A stretch of 64,000 nt of DNA from Paenalkalicoccus suaedae (GCF_006965545.2 NZ_CP041372.2:992001-1056000), one strand, 5' to 3'. Shown: positions 45,506 to 54,708, counted from the stretch's first letter. Numbers and translations: made by a program. The notes: generated by a model from the letters alone, not told the origin.

Positions 45506-46972
45506 TTATCGAAATACAAAGGTCGTCGTAGCTGAGCTTGAAGCATGATCCTTTAGGGATGAATCACTTTGAACCGTATACGTGCCTCGTGGGAATTGAC
45601 GCGTAGTAGACATCGTAAAGCTAATGGAACCATTTTTACCTGTACGACCTCGGTAAGATCTCACTTTACCTGCTGGGTCCGTCACTTTCACTTGAACCAT
45701 AGCACTTGCAATGGGCTCCTCGTTTACTGTCACAACTTTTGTAGTCATTCGCACTCGGTTAGGGACGCGATAGGTTGCTTTGTCGGTCGAAACAGATGTA
45801 AATGTTTCTGTCACAGCAGGTGGCTCTGGAGCTGGTGACATTATAGTTGGTGCTTGGGCGCGAACGGTTGGCGCTTGTACTAAGCCAAATCCGTAGTGAG
45901 CATCCCTGCCTGTTACACCTAGGTCAACGGAGCTCTTTTGTAACTCAGCTCGTAACTGACTAGGGGAAGCCTGTGGGTTTGCTTGCTTTAATAGTGCTAG
46001 AACACCAGCTACGTGTGGTGCGGCCATGGAGGTTCCACTTTTACGACCGTATCCGTTATTTAGAACGGTGCTTGTAATGGAGACTCCTGGTGCTGCTACT
46101 TCAACTGTGTTACCTGTAGCAGAAAAGGATCCACGTGCATCGCGGATATCTGTTGCTGCTACAGCAATAACAGAGTCATAGCGTGCTGGGAAGTCTACAG
46201 TGTCGCCGGTCCCGTTTGGATTACCTTTGTTGCCAGCAGCTGCAACTAACGTGATACCTTGGCTTTGTGCTTTATCAACAGCTGTTTTTAATGCAGAAGT
46301 AGCTGTGCTTGATCCTAGGCTCAAATTCACGATATCCATTTTATTTGTGATAGCCCAATCAATACCAGCAATTAAGCCAGACTGAAAGCCGGAGCCTTGC
46401 TGATCCAATACTTTCACTCCATATAGTGATACATCAGGAGCGACACCTAGTGTACCAATGGTATTATTTTGAGCGGCGATAATACCTGCGACGTGTGTGC
46501 CGTGACCATGATCATCAGCGAATGAATTCGTATAAGAAACAAAGGATGCGCCACCGGCAATCTTCAAATCAGAGTGAGGAGCAATACCACTATCAATAAC
46601 AGCAACTTTCACTCCTTTACCTGTGAAACCAGCTTGGCGTGCTTTTGGAGCCTGAACTTTTACATTACCGTAATCTTCTGTTTGTGAGGAAACTCTTACA
46701 GGAAGGTCCTTCTCTACAGATAAAACATTCGGATTATTCTTTAGTCTCTGTATGGAAGCTGAAGGGACCGTCATTGCTACAGCAGGAATATTCCGGTATT
46801 GCCTTGTTAGTTGTCCACCAATGCTAGTAATAGCAGCTCGATCAACTGATTGTTTAAACGTAACAATCACTCTTTCCTGAGGCAGGTTGATAGCAGCAAA
46901 GCTCGATACTGGAAATAAGCCAATAACAAACGTACTAATAAGTAAAAGTGCAAAAAGTTTTTTCATGCTCAT
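45506..46972 (-). CDS. Secreted subtilisin-like serine protease (S8)
   Basis: 488 residues. Signal peptide to about 27; I9 propeptide 33-95 (RVIVTFKQSVDRA...NPNVLSVEKDL); catalytic domain with D127 (VAVIDSG), H157 (HGHGTHVAG), oxyanion N248 (AAAGN) and S315 (SGTSMAAPHVAG). A ~110-residue C-terminal beta domain (MVQVKVTDPAGKVRSYRGR, GTYTVQSDSSLKDHASSSAT) looks like an Ig-like module. ATG 46972 or, 6 bp later, ATG 46966 (MKKLFALL) could be the start. 0A-box-like sites lie in the 375-bp upstream gap. Confidence 0.93.
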   Translation of the reverse strand: MSMKKLFALLLISTFVIGLFPVSSFAAINLPQERVIVTFKQSVDRAAITSIGGQLTRQYRNIPAVAMTVPSASIQRLKNNPNVLSVEKDLPVRVSSQTEDYGNVKVQAPKARQAGFTGKGVKVAVIDSGIAPHSDLKIAGGASFVSYTNSFADDHGHGTHVAGIIAAQNNTIGTLGVAPDVSLYGVKVLDQQGSGFQSGLIAGIDWAITNKMDIVNLSLGSSTATSALKTAVDKAQSQGITLVAAAGNKGNPNGTGDTVDFPARYDSVIAVAATDIRDARGSFSATGNTVEVAAPGVSITSTVLNNGYGRKSGTSMAAPHVAGVLALLKQANPQASPSQLRAELQKSSVDLGVTGRDAHYGFGLVQAPTVRAQAPTIMSPAPEPPAVTETFTSVSTDKATYRVPNRVRMTTKVVTVNEEPIASAMVQVKVTDPAGKVRSYRGRTGKNGSISFTMSTTRQFPRGTYTVQSDSSLKDHASSSATTTFVFR

Positions 46973-47027
46973 GCATCTCCTTTTTCATGATAAATTTTTA
47001 TAGAATATGTCAAATGAATGATTATTT

Positions 47028-47034
47028 TGTCGAA
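47028..47034. promoter_or_regulatory. 0A-box-like site upstream of the protease
   Basis: TGTCGAA within TTTTGTCGAAAAAAG, about 55 bp upstream of the protease start. The same 15-mer recurs at 47244-47258. It matches the Spo0A box core TGNCGAA and the extended form known at abrB. Confidence 0.45.
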
Positions 47035-47246
47035 AAAAGTATTTTAATGTAATTAGAAAGTTACCAGTAAAATACGTCAAAAATAAGTGTAATTAGAACT
47101 ATTAAATGTGTAAAAAAATACTTTTAGACAGGCTTTATTAGCTTAGTAAAGTTCAATTTAGTTATTATATGTTCATAGATTCAGTCCTTTATGAGTAAGT
47201 ATTCTTTGCTATATAAACGAATATATTGTCTTTTAGGATCATTTTT

Positions 47247-47253
47247 TGTCGAA
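47247..47253. promoter_or_regulatory. Second 0A-box-like site
   Basis: TGTCGAA in an identical 15-base context, about 95 bp upstream of the membrane gene at 47348. The rest of the 46973-47347 gap is AT-rich with no gene. Confidence 0.45.
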
Positions 47254-47347
47254 AAAAGCAGAAAAAGAGATAATGATTTATTGATTGTTTAGTGAGACTT
47301 AAAGAGAGGGTAGAACGTAGAGGTAAGAAGTAAGGGAGGTTGCACGG

Positions 47348-47575
47348 ATGACAATCGCTATGTTTGTAGTGTTTATATGTGGATTGGCTGTTGTGATTAC
47401 AGCTCTTCAAAGGCATTCAAAATTATTATTATTTTTAGGTACTACCGTCACAATTGTAGGCTTACTTTATATAACTGGACTTAGTCACTGGTATACATTC
47501 TTGCCTTTAGCTCCATCTATTGGTTTGTTAGTCACATTTGTCTCAACACGTTTTCTTTTTAAAGAAGGGTTTTGA
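47348..47575 (+). CDS. Small membrane protein
   Basis: 75 residues after GGGAGGTTGCACGG. Two to three hydrophobic segments (about 3-18, 25-44, 50-66) end in FLFKEGF. No family recognised. Confidence 0.6.
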   Translation: MTIAMFVVFICGLAVVITALQRHSKLLLFLGTTVTIVGLLYITGLSHWYTFLPLAPSIGLLVTFVSTRFLFKEGF

Positions 47576-47620
47576 TTACGTAACTTCGTCACGAAATGGA
47601 CACCCATTTAAATTAGCTCT

Positions 47621-47646
47621 ATGATACATTAGTAGTATCATGATAC
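47621..47646. promoter_or_regulatory. Overlapping dyads, candidate operator
   Basis: ATGATAC-N7-GTATCAT (47621-47641) overlaps the perfect palindrome GTATCATGATAC (47635-47646), 16 bp before the start of the next gene. The regulator is unknown. Confidence 0.45.
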
Positions 47647-47662
47647 AAACAGAGGTGTAGGA

Positions 47663-48067
47663 ATGAATAAAACAAAGATTCTCGTGCAATTTTCCGTCAT
47701 TTATGCGTTAATCGGAACGTTTTTAGGTAGTCACATGGCCGGTGATGGATCCATGTTATTTAGAGCCATCCACGCTCATATTTTAGTCGTAGGCTGGCTA
47801 TCGTTATTCGCATTCGGAATTTTTTATGCAGTTTTTGCAATACCAAAGAACTCAAAATTAGCTAAATGGCAGGTGATTACAGCTCTAATTGGTAGCTTCG
47901 GATTATCCTTTGGTATGTGGATGCACTACTTCCAACCAGCATGGGCTCCTGATCTGTTCTCTCTTCTTTTTTATATCGTAGGTGGTACTATTCTCGTTAT
48001 TAGCTTCATTTTATTTGCGGTCATCGCATTTTATTTCGGAGATTTGTTAAAAGAGAAGCAAGCGTAG
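47663..48067 (+). CDS. Heme-copper oxidase subunit I-like small membrane protein
   Basis: 134 residues, four membrane segments. The stretch RAIHAHILVVGWLSLFAFGIFY resembles the helix with paired His in cbb3/NnrS-like heme proteins (H-V-H-L...G-W), and a further His is in MWMHYFQP. Such short proteins are common in Bacillus but uncharacterised; heme binding is inferred. RBS AGAGGTGTAGGA. Confidence 0.65.
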   Translation: MNKTKILVQFSVIYALIGTFLGSHMAGDGSMLFRAIHAHILVVGWLSLFAFGIFYAVFAIPKNSKLAKWQVITALIGSFGLSFGMWMHYFQPAWAPDLFSLLFYIVGGTILVISFILFAVIAFYFGDLLKEKQA

Positions 48068-48076
48068 AATATGGAT

Positions 48077-48121
48077 AGAGGCTGAGACAAAGTGGTTTGA
48101 CTTGTCTCGGCCTCTTTTTTT
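48077..48121 (+). terminator. Terminator of the heme-protein-like gene
   Basis: AGAGGC-GAGACAA pairs with TTGTCTC-GGCCTCT, then seven T. Confidence 0.88.
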
Positions 48122-48171
48122 GAGAATATAGAGGAAGGTAGTTATCAAGTGAGATGCTTGTAAAGCATATT

Positions 48172-48242
48172 CGGATAATGGAGGGCCGAAAGCGGATAAT
48201 CGAAGCCAATTCTCGGATAATCAAAGCCCCGCTTCAGTTAAT
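48172..48242. repeat. Phased word array H: CGGATAAT every 21 bp
   Basis: CGGATAAT starts at 48172, 48193, 48214 and, degraded to CAGTTAAT, 48235. All steps are 21. It is the reverse complement of the array F word ATTATCCG. It lies between two facing terminators (48077-48121 and 48279-48316). Confidence 0.8.
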
Positions 48243-48278
48243 CAAAGCACACCCTCTCACCAACACGACATCCAACAC

Positions 48279-48316
48279 AAAAAAAGCTGGGACAAATTAA
48301 TCGCATTTGTCCCAGC
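48279..48316 (-). terminator. Terminator of the L,D-transpeptidase gene
   Basis: GCTGGGACAAA/TTTGTCCCAGC perfect 11-bp stem; on the minus strand seven T follow. Confidence 0.9.
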
Positions 48317-48378
48317 ATCATTTCAAATTATTCAATTGTTTCAACCGGATTCGCAGCGGCCCCAACAACCAGATATGA

Positions 48379-49626
48379 TTAATTGGCTGTTATAGATAAA
48401 ATCCCACGCTGCTGGTCCCAAGAGAGAGAACCGCCTAATACATTCGTTACTGCACGAACCGGTACATGTAGTGTCCCTTTCGAAATAAACGGTGTGTGCG
48501 AAATAGCGTAAGGCTGCCCGTTTAATGTAGCCGATTTCGTGCCTGCAGTCACCGAAAACTCCGTAGAGCCCTTATAAGCGGTAGCAGTAGATGTAGCACC
48601 ATCATAGGCAACAGTTGCATCTAACCATTCAAAAATGTTTCTCATAGGTACATACGTAACACCAGATTGAACAAATGCGATTCCGTCAGATTTTGAAACA
48701 ACTCGAGATCCGTTTACATGAACCTCGATATTCGTCTTCGCTGGAACAGCTGGTGCAGGAGGCTTAGCCACAGGGTTTGTTAATGTTACCGTTCGCGTCG
48801 CATTACTCCATCCGAGACCAACATTTAGTGATTCCGCAACAAAACGTGTAGGAACGAATGTTACACCTCGCTGAACAGTTGGAGCTACATCTAATGTAAC
48901 GGCGCGACCGTCAACAGTTGCTCGTTTTGAACCTACAGTAAGTTTAATTTCTTTTCCACGATGAGTGGCAGTGATTGTTTGAGCGGATTGATTCCATCTC
49001 ACTGTTGCACCTAGCGAATCAAAGATATTACGCATAGGAACTAATACACGTCCGCTTTGCTCAATTGGATCAGCGCTCAGCGAGAGTTGCTTGCCGTCGA
49101 CAATAACTTTAATAGGTGGTCGCATTTGATATCCATAGTCTTGTGCAATTTGAGTAAATGATTTGCTTGAGCGCAGGATAACGACATTTGTGCCAACCTT
49201 CACGCGATCATAAAGCCAACGAACCTCTTGGTTATGCATGCGAACGCAACCTGCACTTACATATCCACCGATGGAAGAAGCATTATTATTCCCGTGAATA
49301 GCATACGTTGTCCCGTATGTTCCACGCGCATTTAATCCAAGCCAGCGATCGCCTAACGGATTACGTGGGTCTCCTCCGGCAATACCATCTGTATAATAAG
49401 GGCGGTTTTTAATTTTGTTTACGATTGGAAATACACCTTCAGGCGTCAGGGTCGATGTTCGACCTGTACCAACGGAAAACGTTCGGACAATTTCCCCGTT
49501 ATCAAAGAAGGCTAACTGGTTGTTGCTCTTATTTATTATAATCAATTGATCAGATGAGGCACTTGCACTTATTGGAATAAGTAAAATCCCCGCAATAATG
49601 GCTAGTAACCAAAGAAATTTTTTCAT
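48379..49626 (-). CDS. L,D-transpeptidase (YkuD) with copper-amine-oxidase-like domains
   Basis: 415 residues. Signal peptide to about 24. The YkuD domain (26-155) carries H111 and the S-A-G-C127-V-R-M signature in GGYVSAGCVRMHN. The rest comprises two or three copies of the stalk-type domain (VLVPMRNIFDSLGATVRW, VTFVPTRFVAESLNVGLGW, VTYVPMRNIFEWLDATVAY, LHVPVRAVTNVLGGSLSW). It should form 3-3 crosslinks or anchor proteins in the wall. Shares the stalk domain with the NlpC/P60 protein at 42106. Confidence 0.93.
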   Translation of the reverse strand: MKKFLWLLAIIAGILLIPISASASSDQLIIINKSNNQLAFFDNGEIVRTFSVGTGRTSTLTPEGVFPIVNKIKNRPYYTDGIAGGDPRNPLGDRWLGLNARGTYGTTYAIHGNNNASSIGGYVSAGCVRMHNQEVRWLYDRVKVGTNVVILRSSKSFTQIAQDYGYQMRPPIKVIVDGKQLSLSADPIEQSGRVLVPMRNIFDSLGATVRWNQSAQTITATHRGKEIKLTVGSKRATVDGRAVTLDVAPTVQRGVTFVPTRFVAESLNVGLGWSNATRTVTLTNPVAKPPAPAVPAKTNIEVHVNGSRVVSKSDGIAFVQSGVTYVPMRNIFEWLDATVAYDGATSTATAYKGSTEFSVTAGTKSATLNGQPYAISHTPFISKGTLHVPVRAVTNVLGGSLSWDQQRGILSITAN

Positions 49627-49652
49627 TATATTTCCCCTCTTTCTCTCTGTCT

Positions 49653-50708
49653 TTACTCTTCTATTACTTCTTCTATATGTTCATCAGTAAAATCTACCTC
49701 TATTTCTTTCACCTTTATAAAAGGATGTGACTCAGGAGGTATTTGTTGTAAAATTGCTTTTTCAACGTCCTTAGAATAATCTGTCACCTCTATAGAAATG
49801 TATTGATCCACCGTAGAAATATTCGTGTACCAACTATCAGATGGGATAGAGATATCTTCTATTGAGATAGCCAGCTCCTTGAGCTCTCCAAGCGATTTTT
49901 CGATATCCTTATACACAATCCGTTCTGGTAGAGGATGATTATCCATGACATATTCCTTAAGCTCCGAAGTCAGAGGGTCCTCTTCTTTGACATAAATCTC
50001 GACTGTGCGATGCTCAGGGTTAAAACGGAGGTCGCCAAGGTCTTTGAACTGTCCGGTTGCTTGAGGACCTATTAGTTTTAAAAGCATGGGCATGCTCTCA
50101 TGGATCCCTGAAGTTAGAGAAATTAATTCCTGCTCTTCATCTGAGATGTATCCGTAAAAAGAGCTGTTATCAGGATAAAGGGAGGCTACGGTTTGAATAT
50201 GCGCATCCGCAATCGATAATGCTTCCACTCTTCTTACTTCCTTTTCCCTTTCCACTTCTTCTTGGCTTAAAGGTTCGGGTAATTCGTCCATAATTAATAC
50301 AGGTTGTTCTGTTGGTTCATAAACGCCTTTTAGTGAGACATGCCATACTCCTTCTGTGAGCTCTAAATCATCTACATAATATGTTTCCGTAATGTCTTGA
50401 GTTGCAGCGGTAAGTATGTCTTGGACCGACGAGATAGCGCCATCCATAAATTCTTCCATCTGAGATATTTCTGTCAGTTCTCCATCGGTAACAATTGCGG
50501 TAACATGGGTACCGACACTCCACTCATGATCTTGGATAGAAAGTTGCCTCGCATGAGCCTCGCCTTGTCCGATAGCTGTTAATAAAATCTCGTCCTCGGT
50601 GACAGAAGATATCATGCCTTCTATTTCTTCTGTTGTTTGATCGGCAGTAGCTGTACCGCACGCACTTAGTAATATCGGAACGATCAGTAATGGTTTCTTC
50701 AACAACAT
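49653..50708 (-). CDS. Large putative lipoprotein
   Basis: 351 residues. Lipobox LLSACG with C17, then an acidic, mostly beta/alpha soluble part containing a charged helical stretch near residue 150 (EPLSQEEVEREKEVRR). No family recognised. It lies 26 bp upstream of the L,D-transpeptidase on the same strand and may be cotranscribed, suggesting an envelope role. The 293 bp upstream (50709-51001) show only the ribosome site of the divergent gene. Confidence 0.75.
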   Translation of the reverse strand: MLLKKPLLIVPILLSACGTATADQTTEEIEGMISSVTEDEILLTAIGQGEAHARQLSIQDHEWSVGTHVTAIVTDGELTEISQMEEFMDGAISSVQDILTAATQDITETYYVDDLELTEGVWHVSLKGVYEPTEQPVLIMDELPEPLSQEEVEREKEVRRVEALSIADAHIQTVASLYPDNSSFYGYISDEEQELISLTSGIHESMPMLLKLIGPQATGQFKDLGDLRFNPEHRTVEIYVKEEDPLTSELKEYVMDNHPLPERIVYKDIEKSLGELKELAISIEDISIPSDSWYTNISTVDQYISIEVTDYSKDVEKAILQQIPPESHPFIKVKEIEVDFTDEHIEEVIEE

Positions 50709-51001
50709 TGCTCCTTCAATTGCCTATTATGAAAAGCACAATTACATGTATTTGACACGAGGAATTCTTAAGTATGTACGCGCTCATGGTGATATCTTAT
50801 TAGACGTGTCATGTTACAGGAATGTTACGGTCAATAGTGGAAATGAGTCAATGGAACTAAATAATGGTATTGGAAGGAAAAGATTTCTAGTATTTTTATT
50901 CCTTAAAAGTATCATTGATAAACTCTTTTAAATAGGGACATATGTCCTTCCAATTACACGATAGAACCTATTATGATGAAAGATAGAGAGGAGTGACTGC
51001 A

Positions 51002-51427
51002 TTGAAAGGACTTATATTTGCCTTACTTGGAGGCATGTTCATTACATTACAGGGTGTGGCGAACGCGAGTATTAGTTTGTCTATTGGCACTTGGCAAGCC
51101 GCCACAATTACACAGTTAACAGGATTCCTAGTAGCTCTTGTCGTGCTACTCCTGATGAGAGATAAAGGATTTAAAGAATTCAAACAAGTAAAGCCACTTT
51201 ATTTGATTAGTGGCGCATTAGCATCAATTATTATTTTTACGAATGTTACGGCAATCCATTTATTGGGTGTCACACTTACGATTGCTGCGTTATTGATCGC
51301 ACAACTAGTAGTAACATTTTTTGTGGATAGCAGAGGTTACTTTGACATTCCGAAGCAAAAGATGCGGTTACCTCAGTTTATTGGAATAGGGTTAATGATT
51401 GTTGGCGTTATCGTGCTTCAATCATAG
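51002..51427 (+). CDS. DMT-family (DUF606/YdcZ) half-transporter 1
   Basis: 141 residues from TTG 51002, eight bases after AGGAG. Five hydrophobic segments starting ALLGGMFITLQGVANASIS, typical of the short DMT proteins that pair with a second half. The partner is at 52111, with a Crp-like regulator between. Substrate unknown. Confidence 0.82.
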   Translation: MKGLIFALLGGMFITLQGVANASISLSIGTWQAATITQLTGFLVALVVLLLMRDKGFKEFKQVKPLYLISGALASIIIFTNVTAIHLLGVTLTIAALLIAQLVVTFFVDSRGYFDIPKQKMRLPQFIGIGLMIVGVIVLQS

Positions 51428-51440
51428 GAAGGATAACTAA

Positions 51441-52109
51441 ATGAAGAACTATATTAATCAATTTGAACTAGATAAACTATTTCCTCCCCATGTGCAGGCG
51501 TCTATGCGTCTTCACACCTTCAAACAGGGAGATGTCATTTTTGATCAGGCTGATGAAGCGACAACAATGCTCTTTTTAGTAAAAGGGAAAATAAAAATAT
51601 ATACCTCCTCTTCTGAAGGTAAAACATTGTTACTCACATTTAAAACACCACTAAGCGTTATTGGAGATGTAGAGTTCGTGCAACAAGTACCTCTTATTAA
51701 TACAGTTGAAGCAGTTTCTGATGTGGAAATGCTCGGAATATCCTATGATGTCCTCCGTAAAGAGATGCGTGAGAACGTGGAATTTATCTCTTTTTTACTA
51801 CATGTTATAGCAGGTAAATTTTACTCTCGCTCGATGATGTCAAACACAGCGCAGCTTTACCCTGTTAATGTGAGGCTTGCGAGTTATTTAGTTTCTCACG
51901 CAACAGCAGGATCTGATCTCATCCCAACTGGGACACTTCATGATACAGCGAATTTGATTGGGACGAGCTATCGGCATTTAAATCGAGTTATTCAACAGTT
52001 TGAAGAGGATGGACTCGTAAAACGGACAAAGCAAGGGATCAAGATTACAGGACTTAATGGCCTGAGAGAACGCTCGGACGAAGCGAGCTACGAATGGGAG
52101 GAGGCGTAA
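51441..52109 (+). CDS. Crp/Fnr-family regulator
   Basis: 222 residues: cyclic-nucleotide-binding-like beta roll (KQGDVIFDQADEATTMLFLV), dimer helix, and C-terminal winged HTH (DTANLIGTSYRHLNRVIQQF). No Cys cluster for iron-sulfur, so not an oxygen sensor of the Fnr type. YeiL-like in layout. Placed between two transporter halves, 13 bp and 1 bp apart, so it likely controls the cluster. Confidence 0.88.
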   Translation: MKNYINQFELDKLFPPHVQASMRLHTFKQGDVIFDQADEATTMLFLVKGKIKIYTSSSEGKTLLLTFKTPLSVIGDVEFVQQVPLINTVEAVSDVEMLGISYDVLRKEMRENVEFISFLLHVIAGKFYSRSMMSNTAQLYPVNVRLASYLVSHATAGSDLIPTGTLHDTANLIGTSYRHLNRVIQQFEEDGLVKRTKQGIKITGLNGLRERSDEASYEWEEA

Positions 52110-52110
52110 T

Positions 52111-52578
52111 ATGGGACTTGGATTAGCGTTGGCAATAGTCGCAGGAGGGTTTGTAGCTATCCAAAACATCTTTAATAGTCGGGTCAATGAGAAGGCAGGA
52201 CAGCTCGCAACAACGACATTAGTGTTAGCCCTTGGATTTGTTGCGTCGTTTGCTGTTGGGCTTGTGACTCAAGGGGGCTCTATGTTTCGCCTAGAAGGGA
52301 TCGAGACGTGGCATTGGTTTAGTGGCTTATTAGGAATCGGTGTTGTTACCTGCGTTGTACAAGGGGTAAAAGCATTAGGTCCAACCTTTGCTATAGCGAT
52401 TATCATGACGAGCCAGCTTGGATTTGCACTCCTTTGGGATTCGTTAGGGCTATTTGGAGTAGAACGGATTCCGTTTACATGGCAACAGTTAGTAGGGGTA
52501 TTAATCATCGTTGCAGGGATCGTTGTGTTTAAATTCGGCGGGACTGAGGAGAAAGTTGTCCAAAAAAAAGCAGCATAA
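52111..52578 (+). CDS. DMT-family (DUF606/YdcZ) half-transporter 2
   Basis: 155 residues, five hydrophobic segments beginning LALAIVAGGFVAIQNIFNSR; conserved SQLGFALLWDSLGLFG near the middle of the C-terminal half. One base after the regulator stop. Probably a heterodimer with the product of 51002. Confidence 0.82.
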   Translation: MGLGLALAIVAGGFVAIQNIFNSRVNEKAGQLATTTLVLALGFVASFAVGLVTQGGSMFRLEGIETWHWFSGLLGIGVVTCVVQGVKALGPTFAIAIIMTSQLGFALLWDSLGLFGVERIPFTWQQLVGVLIIVAGIVVFKFGGTEEKVVQKKAA

Positions 52579-52605
52579 AAAAACCAGAGGTACGGTTACC
52601 TCTGG
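52578..52605 (-). terminator. Terminator of the small minus-strand gene
   Basis: CCAGAGGTA/TACCTCTGG perfect 9-bp stem; on the minus strand T's follow. Overlaps the stop codon at 52596. Confidence 0.78.
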
Positions 52606-52865
52606 CGGAAAAGGGTGAAGACAATTAACGTCATTCCATTTAACACAACTGCAGTTGTTAAAATGGTTGTTACTACTCTCGCGCCGAACGCATCAAGCGG
52701 TAGCAATAGTGCTTGGGCGGAAAAGAAGACGATAGGAGCAAGGACTAGCACCATAGCAAGTCCTGTTAGTACCTTTGTTTTTGGTTGTTTTTGATTCACG
52801 AGCACATTAATGCTTATAAGTATCACGATAATAATCGCTGCGAGTAAAATGTCTATGCTGACCAC
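52596..52865 (-). CDS. Small three-TM membrane protein
   Basis: 89 residues from GTG 52865 with a weak GAAAGG site close by. Hydrophobic segments at about 6-24, 35-55 and 62-84; ends FTLFRQR. No family recognised. Confidence 0.6.
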   Translation of the reverse strand: MVSIDILLAAIIIVILISINVLVNQKQPKTKVLTGLAMVLVLAPIVFFSAQALLLPLDAFGARVVTTILTTAVVLNGMTLIVFTLFRQR

Positions 52866-52952
52866 GACCTTTCTCTACTTATAAGTGTAGCAAAAATGCT
52901 TACGTTGAATCAATTGATGGGCAATTTATACAAGGAAAAAGCGCTGGATGTA

Positions 52953-53417
52953 CTACGTAAGCTTTTTGATTACTTCCTCATGCTCTGGGAATATTGGTAA
53001 CAAATCTGCCTTCGTAAACAACTCAAAATCCTCAAAGTCAAAGCCAGGTGATACCATGCAACTGACAAAGGCAAAGTCCGTTTCGACGCTTGATCCAAAG
53101 ATCGTGCCCTTCGGAACTGTGAGCTGAAGTCGTCCGTCTGACTGCAACGTTTCTTTTACATAATCTCCGTCTGGAGTAATCATATGAACAGTAAGTGGTG
53201 AACCATCGTGAAAGTACCAAACTTCATCGGATTTTAAGCGATGTAGCTTAGATGGGGACTCTTTCGTCAATAGGAAATGTATGCTCGTGTAAGCAGGACG
53301 TACACGACCATCTTCGAGTGTAAGTATGTCTGTGCTTCGTTCGATTTCTTTGTAGTATCCACCTTCAGGATGAGGAATCATCTCAAAGGAGTTTAGGTAG
53401 TATTCTTTCGATGCCAT
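52953..53417 (-). CDS. Cupin DUF985 family protein
   Basis: 154 residues. Family marks: MIPHPEGGYYKEIERS, SIHFLLTKESPSKLHRL, DEVWYFHDGSPLTVHMI and SCMVSPGFDFEDFELF. The single cupin barrel belongs to the YML079w-like group of uncertain function (possibly sugar-nucleotide or chorismate-related). Starts behind AAGGAGGGCGCTACG. Confidence 0.85.
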   Translation of the reverse strand: MASKEYYLNSFEMIPHPEGGYYKEIERSTDILTLEDGRVRPAYTSIHFLLTKESPSKLHRLKSDEVWYFHDGSPLTVHMITPDGDYVKETLQSDGRLQLTVPKGTIFGSSVETDFAFVSCMVSPGFDFEDFELFTKADLLPIFPEHEEVIKKLT

Positions 53418-53534
53418 CGTAGCGCCCTCCTTTTGATAGATAAAGTATACAAATCGTATCGAAGGGGCTTCTATTCGTCAAGTTTGTTGAACTAACACTT
53501 AAAGTAATATGAGAGCTGACTCAATTACTCTACG

Positions 53535-54422
53535 CTAGCGATACTTATAGTAGTCATATCCTGCAATAGATCGAAACCCGCATTCCTCATATAGTCGCAA
53601 GGCATTTGCGTTTGTCACTTCCACGTCTAACAAAATATCATAAATATTATCGGCCTGAAGCATTCCGACCGTTTGGCGTAATATTTTTTTCCCAAGTCCT
53701 TGCCCCTGAAGACGTCTGTCGACAACGAATCCGGAGATAAAGCCTTGTCTACCATCTAAATAAACAGTAATTGTACCAATGATCTCGCCAGATGCATCTA
53801 TCACTTTAAACGGGTGATATGGCTTGCTATCAATTGTTTTGGCTAAAAATTGCTCGGATTCATCCAATGGATCAGAGAATGCGTCAGCAACGATTGGGCT
53901 AATTATTGGTAAGTCCTCATGCTCGAGTGGTGTGAGCGTAAATGGCGTCTTCTCGCTTAAAAAAGAGCGCTTATCATGCTCAAGCGTAAATTCCGAGTGA
54001 CTCAGATTTATTTCCATGGCAGCAACAATTTTTCGACCTGCTTTCGAATTAGTTGGGATCACAATTAAGATCTCTTTTACTCCTTTTCGATCAAATTCAT
54101 GCTGTGCTTGCTTTAACAAGCCACTAAAAATACGATTCTTTCGGTAGCGGGGGTGCACAACAGCGGTTACTTCTAAGTGTTTGTCATCTATGATGTCAAA
54201 AGCGGCAAGGTAGCCGACTAAACGTTTTTTATCGTAGCAAAGAAAGTCAAATGTGTGCTCACCTGTTCGATTTTCGAGCATGGGTAGATTAAATAAAAGT
54301 TCTAGTTCCGCTTTATCCTTTTTTTCGCATTGCTCAAGTAACGAGTAAATAGCCATTAGATCTGCGGAATCTAAGGACGATTTTGATGTATAATGTAATT
54401 TCAAAGGGAGTACCTCCAGCAA
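53535..54422 (-). CDS. Two-domain GNAT acetyltransferase
   Basis: 295 residues with two GNAT repeats: an N-terminal one (HLEVTAVVHPRYRKNRIFSG) and a C-terminal one with a complete acetyl-CoA loop (GFVVDRRLQGQGLGKKILRQ, NANALRLYEECGFRS). The C-terminal domain is likely the active one. Acceptor unknown. RBS GGAGGTACTCCC region. Confidence 0.85.
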   Translation of the reverse strand: MLEVLPLKLHYTSKSSLDSADLMAIYSLLEQCEKKDKAELELLFNLPMLENRTGEHTFDFLCYDKKRLVGYLAAFDIIDDKHLEVTAVVHPRYRKNRIFSGLLKQAQHEFDRKGVKEILIVIPTNSKAGRKIVAAMEINLSHSEFTLEHDKRSFLSEKTPFTLTPLEHEDLPIISPIVADAFSDPLDESEQFLAKTIDSKPYHPFKVIDASGEIIGTITVYLDGRQGFISGFVVDRRLQGQGLGKKILRQTVGMLQADNIYDILLDVEVTNANALRLYEECGFRSIAGYDYYKYR

Positions 54423-54504
54423 TTCTATTTGTCGTTATCATAGCACATAATGACTAGATTTGAGGAATGTTACTTAAGCGGACAATGGAAGGAGAGATAG
54501 AGCA

Positions 54505-54699
54505 ATGACAGGAACGGAGCGAAAGAATATTGTACCAGGAAAGCGCGTGCGTGTTGTCCAAAAGCAGGATCAACGGTCGGGGAATTTAACAGAAGGAGTC
54601 GTAGATCGACTTTTAACAAACTCTGCGACGCACCCACACGGAATTAAAGTGAAATTAACCGATGGTACTGTCGGACGTGTAAAAGAAATTATCGAATAG
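54505..54699 (+). CDS. ywbE: YwbE family protein
   Basis: 64 residues. IVPGKRVRVVQKQDQRSGNL, TEGVVDRLLTNSATHPHGIK and VKLTDGTVGRVKEI are diagnostic of the YwbE family, a small basic beta-barrel-like protein of unknown role. RBS GGAAGGAGAG. Immediately followed by a bidirectional terminator. Confidence 0.92.
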   Translation: MTGTERKNIVPGKRVRVVQKQDQRSGNLTEGVVDRLLTNSATHPHGIKVKLTDGTVGRVKEIIE

Positions 54700-54708
54700 A
54701 TACGAGAG

